Under the pieces are notes generated by a model. It made no database searches, was not told the origin of the DNA, and saw nothing but the letters and a program-made list of their open reading frames with translations. This document shows, one piece after another, positions 34,553-43,340 of a stretch of 64,000 nucleotides of DNA. The translations under genes and the position numbers were made by a program. Numbering within the stretch: the first letter of the stretch is position 1; each line of letters starts with the position of its first letter. Origin of the DNA: UBA1930 sp943371535 (GTDB lineage Bacteria > Bacteroidota > Bacteroidia > Chitinophagales > Chitinophagaceae); NCBI GenBank assembly GCA_943371535.1, contig CALRVE020000009.1, positions 1 through 64,000 on the forward strand. The letters run 5' to 3'.

Positions 34553-36433
34553 TTACTTCGCTTGATTATTTAACCACTGAACTAAACTTTTTGCTGCTTT
34601 AAAGTTTTCAAATTCGGCAGGTAATTTTCTTCCATCTACATACTCATTGTATAACCATGGATCACCAATGGCAAAAACGGTTCCTTTACCATATTTACTA
34701 ACAGCTGCAATTACATCGCCTTTATCGTTTAAAACAGACTTAGCATTTCCTGATAATTTTAAAGTAGATATTTCCTTAATATAAATTTTACTTACCCCAG
34801 TTAACACTTCATTATCTGCATTAATATTTACGCCACCCATTTCAAATTTGTTACCATCTACGGTATTGCGTAAATCGGCATTAAAATGAATACCAAAAGT
34901 GTTGGCTAATTTGTTGAAATTTTCAAATTCTGCGTTGCCTTTATCGTTATGAAAAATAACTAATACACCACCTTTTTTAACCCACTTTTCTATGGCTTTA
35001 ATATCATTGGCTTGAACATAGTTAGGGGTAGGATTGTCTTTTTCATGATCTGCATCTACAATAACATAGATAGATGATTTTTTAAGATTCTTTTTGGTTG
35101 GTGCAGCACTTAATGTAGTTGTATTAAAGCCATAAGCGTTAAAAATATTTCCTAAAAAATAAAACCCACCATTGCTTTTTTCGTTCCATTTATAGTGCCA
35201 TGCAATTTCATTCCCTACTGCATTTTTCTTCTTTTCGGCATTAAAATAATCGTCTAATAAAACTGTTTTTTTGTTAGCAGTAATTAATGTTGGCAATAAA
35301 TCCATTTCATTAGCAGCTAAAATAAATGCACCAACACCTTTTGGATCGTTCACAATAACAGGTTCGCTCATATAGTATTCAAAACTTCCATCTCTATAAG
35401 GCTTACCACCTAAACCACTTACTTTAACAGTGCCATGTAAATTTGTTTGTCCATTTTCTTCCTTTACAAATTTGTTGACTAAACCTTCATAACCTTTTTT
35501 TGCAATTTCAATTTTAGTTGAAGGCACATAACCTAATCGAACACCTTTAGCAATAGCATATACAAATTGAGAAGATGCAGATGCCTCAAAATAATTTTTC
35601 TCTTTTCCTGGTCCATCATAATTCAGAACATCTAACCACAAACCGGTAGTAGCATCTTGTTGCTTTTCTACTGAATTAATTAATCTATTTAAAATGCCAA
35701 TTAGCGACTTCCTTTTAGGATGATTGGCAGGAAAAAACTCCAAAGCATCTACTAAAGCTGTAGCATACCAACCCATTGCTCTTGCCCAAAATAATGGTGA
35801 AGTGCCTGTAGTTTTATTGGCCCATTGTTGTTGTTTACTTTCGTCCCATCCATGATATAATAAACCCGTTTTTGCATCTCTTGCATGATTTTCCATCCAA
35901 ATAAATTGATTGGCTATATCATTAAAGGCAGTATCTTCTTGGGTTAACTGTGCATACTCGGCATAAAATGGTTGAGCCATATATAAGCCATCTAACCACA
36001 TTTGATAAGGGTAAATTTTTTTATGCCAAAAACCTCCTTCATTGGTTCTTGGATGCTGACGTAGCTGTTCTCTCAACAACTGAGCTGCTTTCCAGTATTT
36101 TTCTTTTTCAGTTACTCTATATAGAAACAATAATAATTTTCCATTATTAATATGGTCTATATTAAATTCTTCTCTCTTATAAGTTCTTATGGTTCCATCA
36201 TTTTGCACATAGAAGTCCATTTGCTTTTGTATGTACTGAAAGTATTTTGGATCACCCGTTCGATACCAATTGCCTTCCATACCTTTAAGAATAACCCCCA
36301 TATCGTAACTCCATTTGCTAAAAACCGAATCTTTCCAAATGGTCATTGCTGTTTGTGCAATACGTTCTCCAGGTGTTTGAGCATTTAACTTAACACAGAT
36401 AATCAAAAAAAATATAATAAAAGCTTTCTTCAT
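34553..36433 (-). CDS. GH105 unsaturated glucuronyl/galacturonyl hydrolase with C-terminal DUF4350-like domain
   Basis: 626 residues. A signal peptide (to about 18) leads into the GH105 alpha/alpha barrel (about 25-375): NIDHINNGKLLLFL, YPYQMWLDGLYMAQPFYAEYA (catalytic Asp), TSPLFWARAMGWYATALVD and GSFEYYMSEPVIVNDPKGVGAFILAANE. The extra region about 390-626 (SIYVIVDADHEKDNPTPNYVQANDIKAIEKWV ... GKGTVFAIGDPWL) resembles the DUF4350/GATase-like domain attached to several Bacteroidota GH105 enzymes. Removes the unsaturated uronate end made by the lyase. Confidence 0.9.
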   Translation of the reverse strand: MKKAFIIFFLIICVKLNAQTPGERIAQTAMTIWKDSVFSKWSYDMGVILKGMEGNWYRTGDPKYFQYIQKQMDFYVQNDGTIRTYKREEFNIDHINNGKLLLFLYRVTEKEKYWKAAQLLREQLRQHPRTNEGGFWHKKIYPYQMWLDGLYMAQPFYAEYAQLTQEDTAFNDIANQFIWMENHARDAKTGLLYHGWDESKQQQWANKTTGTSPLFWARAMGWYATALVDALEFFPANHPKRKSLIGILNRLINSVEKQQDATTGLWLDVLNYDGPGKEKNYFEASASSQFVYAIAKGVRLGYVPSTKIEIAKKGYEGLVNKFVKEENGQTNLHGTVKVSGLGGKPYRDGSFEYYMSEPVIVNDPKGVGAFILAANEMDLLPTLITANKKTVLLDDYFNAEKKKNAVGNEIAWHYKWNEKSNGGFYFLGNIFNAYGFNTTTLSAAPTKKNLKKSSIYVIVDADHEKDNPTPNYVQANDIKAIEKWVKKGGVLVIFHNDKGNAEFENFNKLANTFGIHFNADLRNTVDGNKFEMGGVNINADNEVLTGVSKIYIKEISTLKLSGNAKSVLNDKGDVIAAVSKYGKGTVFAIGDPWLYNEYVDGRKLPAEFENFKAAKSLVQWLNNQAK

Positions 36434-36496
36434 TTAAATTCTTTTATGTTGTGCTAACCAACGATTAGCATATAAGCAAATAAACATATTTATTTA

Positions 36497-38146
36497 CTAC
36501 TGTACAATAACATTTTCTTCTTTTGCACCAAATCCAACTTCTACTTTTTTTAATGCTTTTGATGCATCAGTATTGATGAGTTTAATTTTTCCAGTTCTTT
36601 CACCTTGCACCTGTAACAATAAATTGCTATTGGCCGAATACACGATATTATTCAGCGTAACATCAGCACTATTCAACACATATACAACAGGGTTTGTTTC
36701 TTTAGTTAGTACAGTGATATTCTTTAAATTAATGTTGGTAGCTTCTTCAATTTCAATTGCTTTTGTAGCTTGAATAGTAATGTTTTCTAAGTTGATATTA
36801 TTAATATGCATTTCAGGAATTCCTCTAATAAAAATTCCTTTTTCTGCACCATTACAAACCACATTTTTTACATAAAAATTTTTGAATTGAGGAGTTGTTT
36901 CATCTACAGGTTTAAACTCAACTACAGGAGGTTCTCTTTTTTCTCCAGCCATAGGCACAGGATCTTTGGCTGCATAATACATATCAAATAAAATGGCTTC
37001 ACCAGGAATATCTTTCATGATAATATTATTGATGAAAATGTTTTCAACAATACCACCACGACCACGAGTTGTTTTAAAACGTAAACCAATATCTGTACCA
37101 ATGAACGTACAATTATCTACATAAATATTTCTTGCACCGCCACTCATTTCGCTACCAATTACAAAACCTCCATGTGCATGATATACTACACAGTTTCTAA
37201 TAATTCCATTTTCTGTTGGCATGGCTCTTTTTCTGCCTTCGGCATCTCTTCCACTTTTAATACAAATACCATCATCGCCTACATCAAATAAACTATTTTC
37301 AACAATAAAATTTTTGCAACTTTCAATATCTAAACCATCACCATTTTGAGCATACCAAGGATTTTTTGCTACTATATTTCTGATGGTTAAGTTTTCACAC
37401 ATTAAAGGATGAATATTCCATGCTGGTGAATTCTGAAAAGTTACTCCATCAAGTAATACATTTTTACAATTGGCAAATACCAATAAATTAGGTCTTAAAA
37501 AGTCTTTATACGCTTCTACATCTTTTAAAGTAATTCCATTAGCAACAACACCAGCATTTTTAACCTTACTACCAGCTAGAGATTTCTCTGTGGGATACCA
37601 AGTTTTTTTATCATCGCTCAATACACCACCACTTTCTGTTTTTTTCTTCCATTGGCTTGCAGTAAGCTTATCTTTTTTAACCATACGCCAAGCATCTCCA
37701 TTTCCATCTACAATTCCTTTACCAGTAACAGCAATATTGGTTGCATTATTAGCAAATAAAGGAGATTGATTGCGGTATGCTGCTAAACCCTCCCAATTGG
37801 TTAATACCAAAGGATACTCCTTAAAATCATCGGTAAATTGTAATAAAGCATCTTTTGAAATATGTAAGTTTACATTGCTTTTTAACTCAATTGGACCTGT
37901 TAACCATAAGCCAGCTGGAATATGCACTACTCCTCCTCCATTTTTATTACAAGTTAAAATGGCTTTATTAATTGCAATTGTATTTAATGTAAAGCCATTG
38001 GCTATAGCACCAAATTTTGAAATATTGAAAGTATCTTTTTTAAATTTTGGAACAATTACTTTAGGTAATTTTTGAGCATAAATATTCGAACACATTAAAA
38101 TACATAACAAAAAAACACTACTTAATTTAAAGCACAATCGTTTCAT
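36497..38146 (-). CDS. Polygalacturonase (GH28)
   Basis: 549 residues. Signal peptide to about 24. The beta-helix enzyme shows FNISKFGAIANGFTLNTIAINKAI, GGGVVHIPAGLWLTGPI and the catalytic region NGDGLDIESCKNF, then GDDGICIKSG (Asp pair), HAHGGFVIGSEMSGG (His) and RFKTTRGRGG. Hydrolyses polygalacturonic acid, possibly as an exo-enzyme given the inserted loops. First gene of the minus-strand locus, divergent from a LacI regulator. Confidence 0.93.
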   Translation of the reverse strand: MKRLCFKLSSVFLLCILMCSNIYAQKLPKVIVPKFKKDTFNISKFGAIANGFTLNTIAINKAILTCNKNGGGVVHIPAGLWLTGPIELKSNVNLHISKDALLQFTDDFKEYPLVLTNWEGLAAYRNQSPLFANNATNIAVTGKGIVDGNGDAWRMVKKDKLTASQWKKKTESGGVLSDDKKTWYPTEKSLAGSKVKNAGVVANGITLKDVEAYKDFLRPNLLVFANCKNVLLDGVTFQNSPAWNIHPLMCENLTIRNIVAKNPWYAQNGDGLDIESCKNFIVENSLFDVGDDGICIKSGRDAEGRKRAMPTENGIIRNCVVYHAHGGFVIGSEMSGGARNIYVDNCTFIGTDIGLRFKTTRGRGGIVENIFINNIIMKDIPGEAILFDMYYAAKDPVPMAGEKREPPVVEFKPVDETTPQFKNFYVKNVVCNGAEKGIFIRGIPEMHINNINLENITIQATKAIEIEEATNINLKNITVLTKETNPVVYVLNSADVTLNNIVYSANSNLLLQVQGERTGKIKLINTDASKALKKVEVGFGAKEENVIVQ

Positions 38147-38243
38147 AATAATTATTTTTCCTAAGAAAGTAAACTCCTAATAACCAACAATTCTACTTAG
38201 ATATTTGTTAAGCAAAAAGCTAATCTAATTGTTTATTTACGCA

Positions 38244-38261
38244 ATCGTTTCCGATAACGAT
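38244..38261. promoter_or_regulatory. LacI-type operator candidate between GH28 and its regulator
   Basis: ATCGTTTCCGATAACGAT pairs in seven of nine positions around a central CpG. It lies in the 38147-38375 divergent gap. Position and form suit control of the pectin locus by the adjacent LacI protein. Confidence 0.55.
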
Positions 38262-38375
38262 AACAATTTTTTCAAAGTGTAATCAAGTAGTTTTTATTTC
38301 TCCATTTATAAAAATTGAACCTCAACTTATACGTAATAGTTGTACCTTCATCACTTCACCAGCTTGCATCACAAC

Positions 38376-39413
38376 ATGAAATTTGAAGCAGTAACTATTA
38401 AAGACATTGCAAAAGAATTAGGACTATCTACTTCTACTGTTAGTCGTGCATTAAGAGATAGTTATGAAATTAGTCCTGAAACCAAAAAAATTGTGTTGGA
38501 ATATGCTAAAGAAATTAATTATAGGCCCAACCCTATTGCTTTAAGTTTAAAAGAAAAACGTAGCCGTTCTATTGGAATAGTGGTGAGTGAAATTGCCAAC
38601 AGTTTTTTTAGTCAGGCTATTAATGGAATAGAATCTGTTGCCAATGCAAGAGGTTACAATGTAATTATTACTCAAAGCCACGAGAGCTACGAAAAAGAAG
38701 TTTCAAGTTTACAATTCTTAGCTTCAAGAAGTGTAGATGGTTGTTTAATTTCTGTTTCAACCGAAACAAAAGATTTTTCTCATATAACTCATTTGCACGA
38801 TAGAGGATTACACATGGTTTGTTTTGACAGAGTGGTAGAAGAATTAAATACACATAAAGTAATTGTAGATAATTTTAAAGGAGCATATGATGCTACCACA
38901 CAATTAATTAAAAACGGATATACAAGAATAGCACATTTAGCCAATTCGGAATATTTATCTATTTCTAAAGAACGAGTAGCTGGTTATAGAAAAGCATTAG
39001 AGAATCACAAAATTGAATTTGATGAAGCTCTAGTACACCACTGTTTACATGGTGGAATGATATATGAAGAAGTTGAAACTGCTATGAACAAACTATTGAA
39101 GCTAAAAAACAAACCCGATGCTGTTTTTGCATCTGCCGATAAATTAACAACCAATTGTATGCGATACTGCAAAATAAAAAAAATCAGTATCCCTCAAAAA
39201 TTAGCTGTAATTGGTTTTAGCAATTTAGATTTAACCGAATTATTATCACCTTCACTATCAGTTGTTCGTCAGCCAGCATTTGAAATGGGAAGAATATCGG
39301 CTGAACTTTTAATTAAAATGATAGAAGCTAAAAGAGCCACCACAGATTTCGAAATAAGGGTATTACAACCCGATGTTTTTGTAAGAGATAGTTGTGCAAG
39401 AAAAACAAAATAA
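38376..39413 (+). CDS. LacI-family regulator of the pectin/galacturonate locus
   Basis: 345 residues from ATG 38376 (MKFEAVTIKDIAKELGLS); the 38340 frame start is not needed. Helix-turn-helix VTIKDIAKELGLSTSTVSRALRD (6-28), hinge INYRPNPIALSLK, effector domain IGIVVSEIANSFF, VDGCLISVSTET, and the closing block LLSPSLSVVRQPAFEMGRISAELL. It is clearly similar to the LacI protein at 16.3 kb. Divergent from GH28; likely a repressor released by a uronate-derived ligand (inference). Confidence 0.9.
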   Translation: MKFEAVTIKDIAKELGLSTSTVSRALRDSYEISPETKKIVLEYAKEINYRPNPIALSLKEKRSRSIGIVVSEIANSFFSQAINGIESVANARGYNVIITQSHESYEKEVSSLQFLASRSVDGCLISVSTETKDFSHITHLHDRGLHMVCFDRVVEELNTHKVIVDNFKGAYDATTQLIKNGYTRIAHLANSEYLSISKERVAGYRKALENHKIEFDEALVHHCLHGGMIYEEVETAMNKLLKLKNKPDAVFASADKLTTNCMRYCKIKKISIPQKLAVIGFSNLDLTELLSPSLSVVRQPAFEMGRISAELLIKMIEAKRATTDFEIRVLQPDVFVRDSCARKTK

Positions 39414-39517
39414 AGATTGATTGCTTAATTGAACCTTATTGTTTAAACTAGTTTCTTCAACAACTCAACCATCGTATCAAAATTTTGTTACTTTAGTATT
39501 CATAAAAATTTTGAACT

Positions 39518-40018
39518 ATGGCAAAACCTTCATTTGAATTAGTACAAGCATTAAAAGAAACTGCAAATCGTTTAAAAAATGGTGCTTATTATGCTTGGGG
39601 TAATCATGGTGGCTGCAACTGTGGTAATTTATTACAAGTAGTTACTCAATTAAGCAAGGAAGAAATTTTACAATATGCACATAGTGGTATTGGTGAATGG
39701 ACTGAGCTTGCTGAAGATTTTTGTGGTGTTTCCAATGCACCTATATCGCTTTTATTAAAGAAATTGCAAGAGTTAGGATTAACACCTACAGATATTCATA
39801 ACTTAGAATACTTAGAAGATAAAACGGTTTTACAAAATTTACCTGGCGGATTTAGGTGGTTGAAAAAAAATGTTCGTGAAGATGTGATTGTATATTTTGA
39901 AACTTATGCTCAACTATTAGAAGAACAATTAATTGAACAAATTCAAATACCTACCGAATTATTTAAAACGAACAATACAATTGTAAGAGAGTTGGAGATG
40001 GCTGGAATTGAGTTATAA
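39518..40018 (+). CDS. Conserved protein of unknown function with GGCNCG motif
   Basis: 166 residues, no signal peptide or membrane segment, mostly helical by composition. The striking block is YYAWGNHGGCNCGNLLQ (about 24-40), with His and two Cys that could bind a metal or cofactor; a third Cys is in AEDFCGVSNAP. I do not recognise the family. It is free-standing between the pectin regulator and an IS element. The region after the stop is filled with degenerate repeats. Confidence 0.7.
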   Translation: MAKPSFELVQALKETANRLKNGAYYAWGNHGGCNCGNLLQVVTQLSKEEILQYAHSGIGEWTELAEDFCGVSNAPISLLLKKLQELGLTPTDIHNLEYLEDKTVLQNLPGGFRWLKKNVREDVIVYFETYAQLLEEQLIEQIQIPTELFKTNNTIVRELEMAGIEL

Positions 40019-40212
40019 GTGATAAGTTCTAAGTTATAAGCAATAAGTTGTAAGTTATTGGTAATGAGCTTTAAGTTGGGATTGATTGCTTTTAATTTAG
40101 GTGTTTGGGTTTATGTACTATTCTTTTGTTTAAGCTTTAAATAGAGTAATGATTGCTTAACTTTTTAAGGAATATAAAAATAAAAAAGGATTGTCGCTTA
40201 CGCTTCAATCAG
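40019..40212. repeat. Degenerate ATAAGTT tandem units left of the IS element
   Basis: Bases 40010-40062 contain about six imperfect units of ATAAGTT/CTAAGTT directly after the preceding stop codon. 40070-40212 shows no gene or clear signal. It is the left part of the 297-bp gap before the transposase. Confidence 0.5.
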
Positions 40213-40236
40213 CACTATCTCATAAACTGTGTAAGT

Positions 40237-40282
40237 TTTAAAAGGGTCTAATTGGGGTTAACCCCAATTAGACCCTTTTAAA
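40237..40282. terminator. 46-bp perfect palindrome, terminator-like, at the IS left end
   Basis: Two 23-bp arms meet without a spacer at 40259/40260 (TTGGGGTT|AACCCCAA at the centre). A T7 tract follows at 40283-40289, so transcripts entering from outside would form a strong hairpin plus U-run just before the transposase ATG. Confidence 0.85.
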
Positions 40283-40315
40283 TTTTTTTCAATAATTTTA
40301 AAAACACAGTTTATT

Positions 40316-41518
40316 ATGCAACAAACACAACAACAATTGCTAGATTCATTTTTAGCACAAATGCAAAGTGGCGACGATTTAAAATCGTTCCTTTCTGAAC
40401 TTCAAAAACGAGGGATTGAAAAAATTTTAGAAGGTGAACTAAATGCTCATTTAGGCTATAAAAAAAATGAGCAGCAAAGCCATAATTCTAATGCTCGTAA
40501 TGGTTATTCAACCAAAAAAATAAAGACCTCTTTAGGAGCAACAGAGATACATATTCCAAGAGATAGAGATGCTAGTTTTAACCCCATGATCATCCCCAAA
40601 AGAGATAACATGGTAGATGGATTGGAAAACGTAATTGTATCGCTTTATGCCAAAGGAATGAGTACATCAGATATTGAAGAACAACTCAGAGAAGTATACA
40701 ATTTTGATGTTTCACCATCTACCATTTCACGTATTACAGATACGGTTGTAGGTGATATTATTGTATGGCAAAATAGACCCCTAGAATCTGTTTATTATAT
40801 TGTTTGGATGGATGGTATCGTATTTAAAGTTAGAGAAGCCAATAAGGTAGTCAATAAAACCATCTATTTGGCTGTAGGACTCAATAAATATGGGCTTCGA
40901 GAGGTTTTAGGCATGTGGCTAGGCAAGAATGAAAGTGCTAGTTTTTGGATGAGTGTTTTAACCGATTTAAAGGCTCGTGGGGTAGAAGATATGCTTATAA
41001 CTGCAACAGATAATTTGAATGGATTTACGCAAACAATAAAAAATGTTTTCCCTGCATCTCAAACACAAATTTGTGTGGTACATCAAATAAGAAACAGCAT
41101 GAAATATGTGGTATGGAAAGATAAAAAAGAATTTGCAGCTGACATGAAAGACATTTACAATGCACCTACAAAACAAGCAGCTGAACAAGCTCTACTAACC
41201 TTTGACATTAAATGGAAAAGTAAGTACCCATATGCTGTAAAATCCTGGAAAGATAATTGGGATGAACTCACGATTTTTTTTGATTTTCCTATTGAAATCA
41301 GAAAAATTATTTACACTACAAATCTCATAGAAAATTTAAATGGAAAAATTAGAAAATATACCAAAAACAAACTCTCATTCCCAACCGATGATGCAGTTCA
41401 AAAATCTGTTTATTTAGCTCTTAGAGAAGCAACAAAAAAATGGACAATGCCCATTCATAACTGGGGACTCATTCTTAACCAGTTCTTAACTATATTTGAA
41501 AATAGGGTTCAACTTTAA
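40316..41518 (+). CDS. IS256-family transposase
   Basis: 400 residues, full length. Mutator-type DDE enzyme. N-terminal block FLSELQKRGIEKILEGELNAHLGY, then RNGYSTKKIKTSLG. The first Asp is in YIVWMDGI (DG), the second in ITATDNLNGF, the last Glu in TTNLIENLNGKIRKYTKNK. Nothing indicates a frameshift or stop, so it may be active. A hairpin (AATAGGGTT 41501-41509 with AACCCTATT 41528-41536) spans its stop codon. Confidence 0.96.
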   Translation: MQQTQQQLLDSFLAQMQSGDDLKSFLSELQKRGIEKILEGELNAHLGYKKNEQQSHNSNARNGYSTKKIKTSLGATEIHIPRDRDASFNPMIIPKRDNMVDGLENVIVSLYAKGMSTSDIEEQLREVYNFDVSPSTISRITDTVVGDIIVWQNRPLESVYYIVWMDGIVFKVREANKVVNKTIYLAVGLNKYGLREVLGMWLGKNESASFWMSVLTDLKARGVEDMLITATDNLNGFTQTIKNVFPASQTQICVVHQIRNSMKYVVWKDKKEFAADMKDIYNAPTKQAAEQALLTFDIKWKSKYPYAVKSWKDNWDELTIFFDFPIEIRKIIYTTNLIENLNGKIRKYTKNKLSFPTDDAVQKSVYLALREATKKWTMPIHNWGLILNQFLTIFENRVQL

Positions 41519-41668
41519 ACACAGCTAAACCCTATTACTTTTAAAACTTACACACTTAATGAAATAGTGTCTTTTCCTTCAATTTTCGCCAACCATAACC
41601 AAAACTCTTTTCAAAATAATGTTTCATACTAATAAAAAAATTACCCTTTTCAATCACTTAACACCAAC

Positions 41669-43216
41669 TTAGCCTGCCCAACCTTCTCTATCTAAACTTC
41701 TGTATTGTATAGCTTCGGCAATATGTTCAGCTTTAATTTTTTCGCTTGCAGCTAAATCGGCAATGGTTCTAGCAACTTTTAAAATTCTATCATAAGCTCT
41801 TGCACTTAAGTTTAATCGCTCCATGGCTTTTTTTAACAAGGTTTCACTCACCTGATCTAACACACAAATTTCTCTTAATTGCTTACTGCTTATTTGAGCA
41901 TTGGCATATAAACCCGGCTGATCTTTATAACGTTCAGATTGTATTTCTCTAGCTTTAATTACCCTTTCTCTTATTTGTTCAGATGTTTCTCCTTTGCTAT
42001 TGTTATTGCTCAACTCACTAAAAGCAACTGGGGTAACTTCTACATGCAAATCAATTCTATCTAATAATGGTCCACTTATTTTATTCAAATATTTTTGAAC
42101 TGTTCCCGGTGGGCAAGTACATTCTTTATCGGGATGATTGAAAAAACCACAAGGGCAGGGATTCATACTAGCAATCAACATAAAATTGGCTGGAAAATCT
42201 AACGCCACTTTTGCTCGGCTTATGGTTACTTTTCGTTCTTCCATTGGCTGACGCATTACTTCTAATACCGTTCTTTTGAATTCGGGTAACTCGTCTAAAA
42301 ACAACACTCCATTGTGGGCCAAAGAAATTTCTCCAGGCTGTGGAGTGCCACCTCCACCAACTAAAGCTACATCGCTAATGGTATGATGTGGACTTCTAAA
42401 CGGACGTTTAGAAACCAAGCTACTATTCTCTGGCAACTTCCCTGCTACACTATGAATTTTGGTGGTTTCTAAAGCTTCATGCAAACCCAATGGAGGTAAA
42501 ATAGTGGGCAATCGTTTGGCCAACATGGTTTTACCTGCACCCGGCGGACCAATTAAAATAGCATTATGGCCACCAGCAGCTGCTATCTCTAATGCACGTT
42601 TAATGTTTTCTTGTCCTTTTACATCACTGAAATCGAAATCAAATTCATATTGATTGGAAAAGAATTCCTCTCTTGTATTTACAATAACCGGTTGAAGACT
42701 TTTTTCGATTCTAAAGAACTCCACCACATCTTTAATATGTTCTACCCCAAAAACTTCTAAATTATTAACCATGCCAGCTTCTCTAGCATTGGCTTTGGGT
42801 ACAATCAAGCCTTTAAACCCTTCTTTCCTAGCTTGTATAGCAATGGGCAATGCCCCTTTAATGGGTTGCACAGTTCCGTCAAGGCTTAGTTCACCCATCA
42901 TTACATAATCTTTCAATCGTTCGGGTTCAACAATTTGTTCACTAGCACCCAATACACCAATTGCAATAGGTAAATCAAAAGCACTACCGGTTTTTTTAAT
43001 ATCGGCAGGTGCTAAGTTGATGACAATTTTAGTTCTCGGAAAACTTAAATGATTGGTTTTAATAGCACTTTCAATTCGCTGAAAACTTTCTTTTACTGCA
43101 TTATCGGGCAAGCCAACAATGTAATATTTTAAATCGCCATTGCTCACATTTACTTCAATGGTTATTGAAATAGCTTCTACTCCATAAACTGCACTACCAA
43201 AGGTTTTTACCAGCAT
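41669..43216 (-). CDS. comM: YifB/ComM-family Mg-chelatase-like AAA ATPase
   Basis: 515 residues. The N-terminal ChlI-like domain shows VNLAPADIKKTGSAFDLPIAIG, then Walker A GPPGAGKT, FRSPHHTISDVALVGGG, Walker B GVLFLDELPEF, MNPCPCGF with the CxC and CTCPPG zinc-type cysteines, and the C-terminal LSARAYDRILKVARTIADL. ComM homologues promote branch migration during integration of transformed DNA. dprA, also a transformation gene, lies 3.8 kb away on the other strand. Confidence 0.93.
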   Translation of the reverse strand: MLVKTFGSAVYGVEAISITIEVNVSNGDLKYYIVGLPDNAVKESFQRIESAIKTNHLSFPRTKIVINLAPADIKKTGSAFDLPIAIGVLGASEQIVEPERLKDYVMMGELSLDGTVQPIKGALPIAIQARKEGFKGLIVPKANAREAGMVNNLEVFGVEHIKDVVEFFRIEKSLQPVIVNTREEFFSNQYEFDFDFSDVKGQENIKRALEIAAAGGHNAILIGPPGAGKTMLAKRLPTILPPLGLHEALETTKIHSVAGKLPENSSLVSKRPFRSPHHTISDVALVGGGGTPQPGEISLAHNGVLFLDELPEFKRTVLEVMRQPMEERKVTISRAKVALDFPANFMLIASMNPCPCGFFNHPDKECTCPPGTVQKYLNKISGPLLDRIDLHVEVTPVAFSELSNNNSKGETSEQIRERVIKAREIQSERYKDQPGLYANAQISSKQLREICVLDQVSETLLKKAMERLNLSARAYDRILKVARTIADLAASEKIKAEHIAEAIQYRSLDREGWAG

Positions 43217-43327
43217 TGTTGAGAATTATTAATTATTTCAAAAGTTGAAAGATAAAAATAAAGTTATTTGAGTTATGAATCGTTGATAAGACTTATCAAA
43301 ATAAACGAATAAATATGTAGCAACCTT

Positions 43328-43335
43328 TACATTTG
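43328..43335 (+). promoter_or_regulatory. Candidate -7 promoter element immediately before folD
   Basis: TACATTTG is an exact TAnnTTTG match only 5 bp from the folD ATG. If used, the transcript would begin at or next to the start codon. No -33 TTTG lies at normal spacing. Confidence 0.45.
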
Positions 43336-43340
43336 CAATC

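Larger units (their letters stand above)
40213..41569 (+). mobile_element. IS256-family insertion sequence
   Basis: 1357 bp. Terminal inverted repeats of 32 bp (40213-40244 and 41538-41569) match at 29 positions, starting CACTAT and containing TGTGTAAGTTTTAAAAG. One transposase gene fills it. A 46-bp perfect palindrome (40237-40282) overlaps the inner part of the left repeat. No 8-9 bp target duplication is visible: the flanks are TCAATCAG on the left and TCTTTTCC on the right. It lies in an intergenic region and breaks no recognisable gene. Confidence 0.85.

Noticed and set aside
36152..36388. Plus-strand ORF of 78 codons inside the GH105 region
   Set aside because: It overlaps the N-terminal part of the GH105 enzyme, which shows clear family motifs; no recognisable motif of its own.
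37470..38075. Two plus-strand ORFs of about 100 codons
   Set aside because: Shadows of the GH28 gene.
40010..40062. Short tandem units that could suggest a CRISPR array
   Set aside because: Units are 6-8 bp and imperfect, without spacers of constant length, and no cas gene is present.
40205..41577. Target-site duplication of the IS256 element
   Set aside because: The 8 bp on either side (TCAATCAG and TCTTTTCC) do not match.
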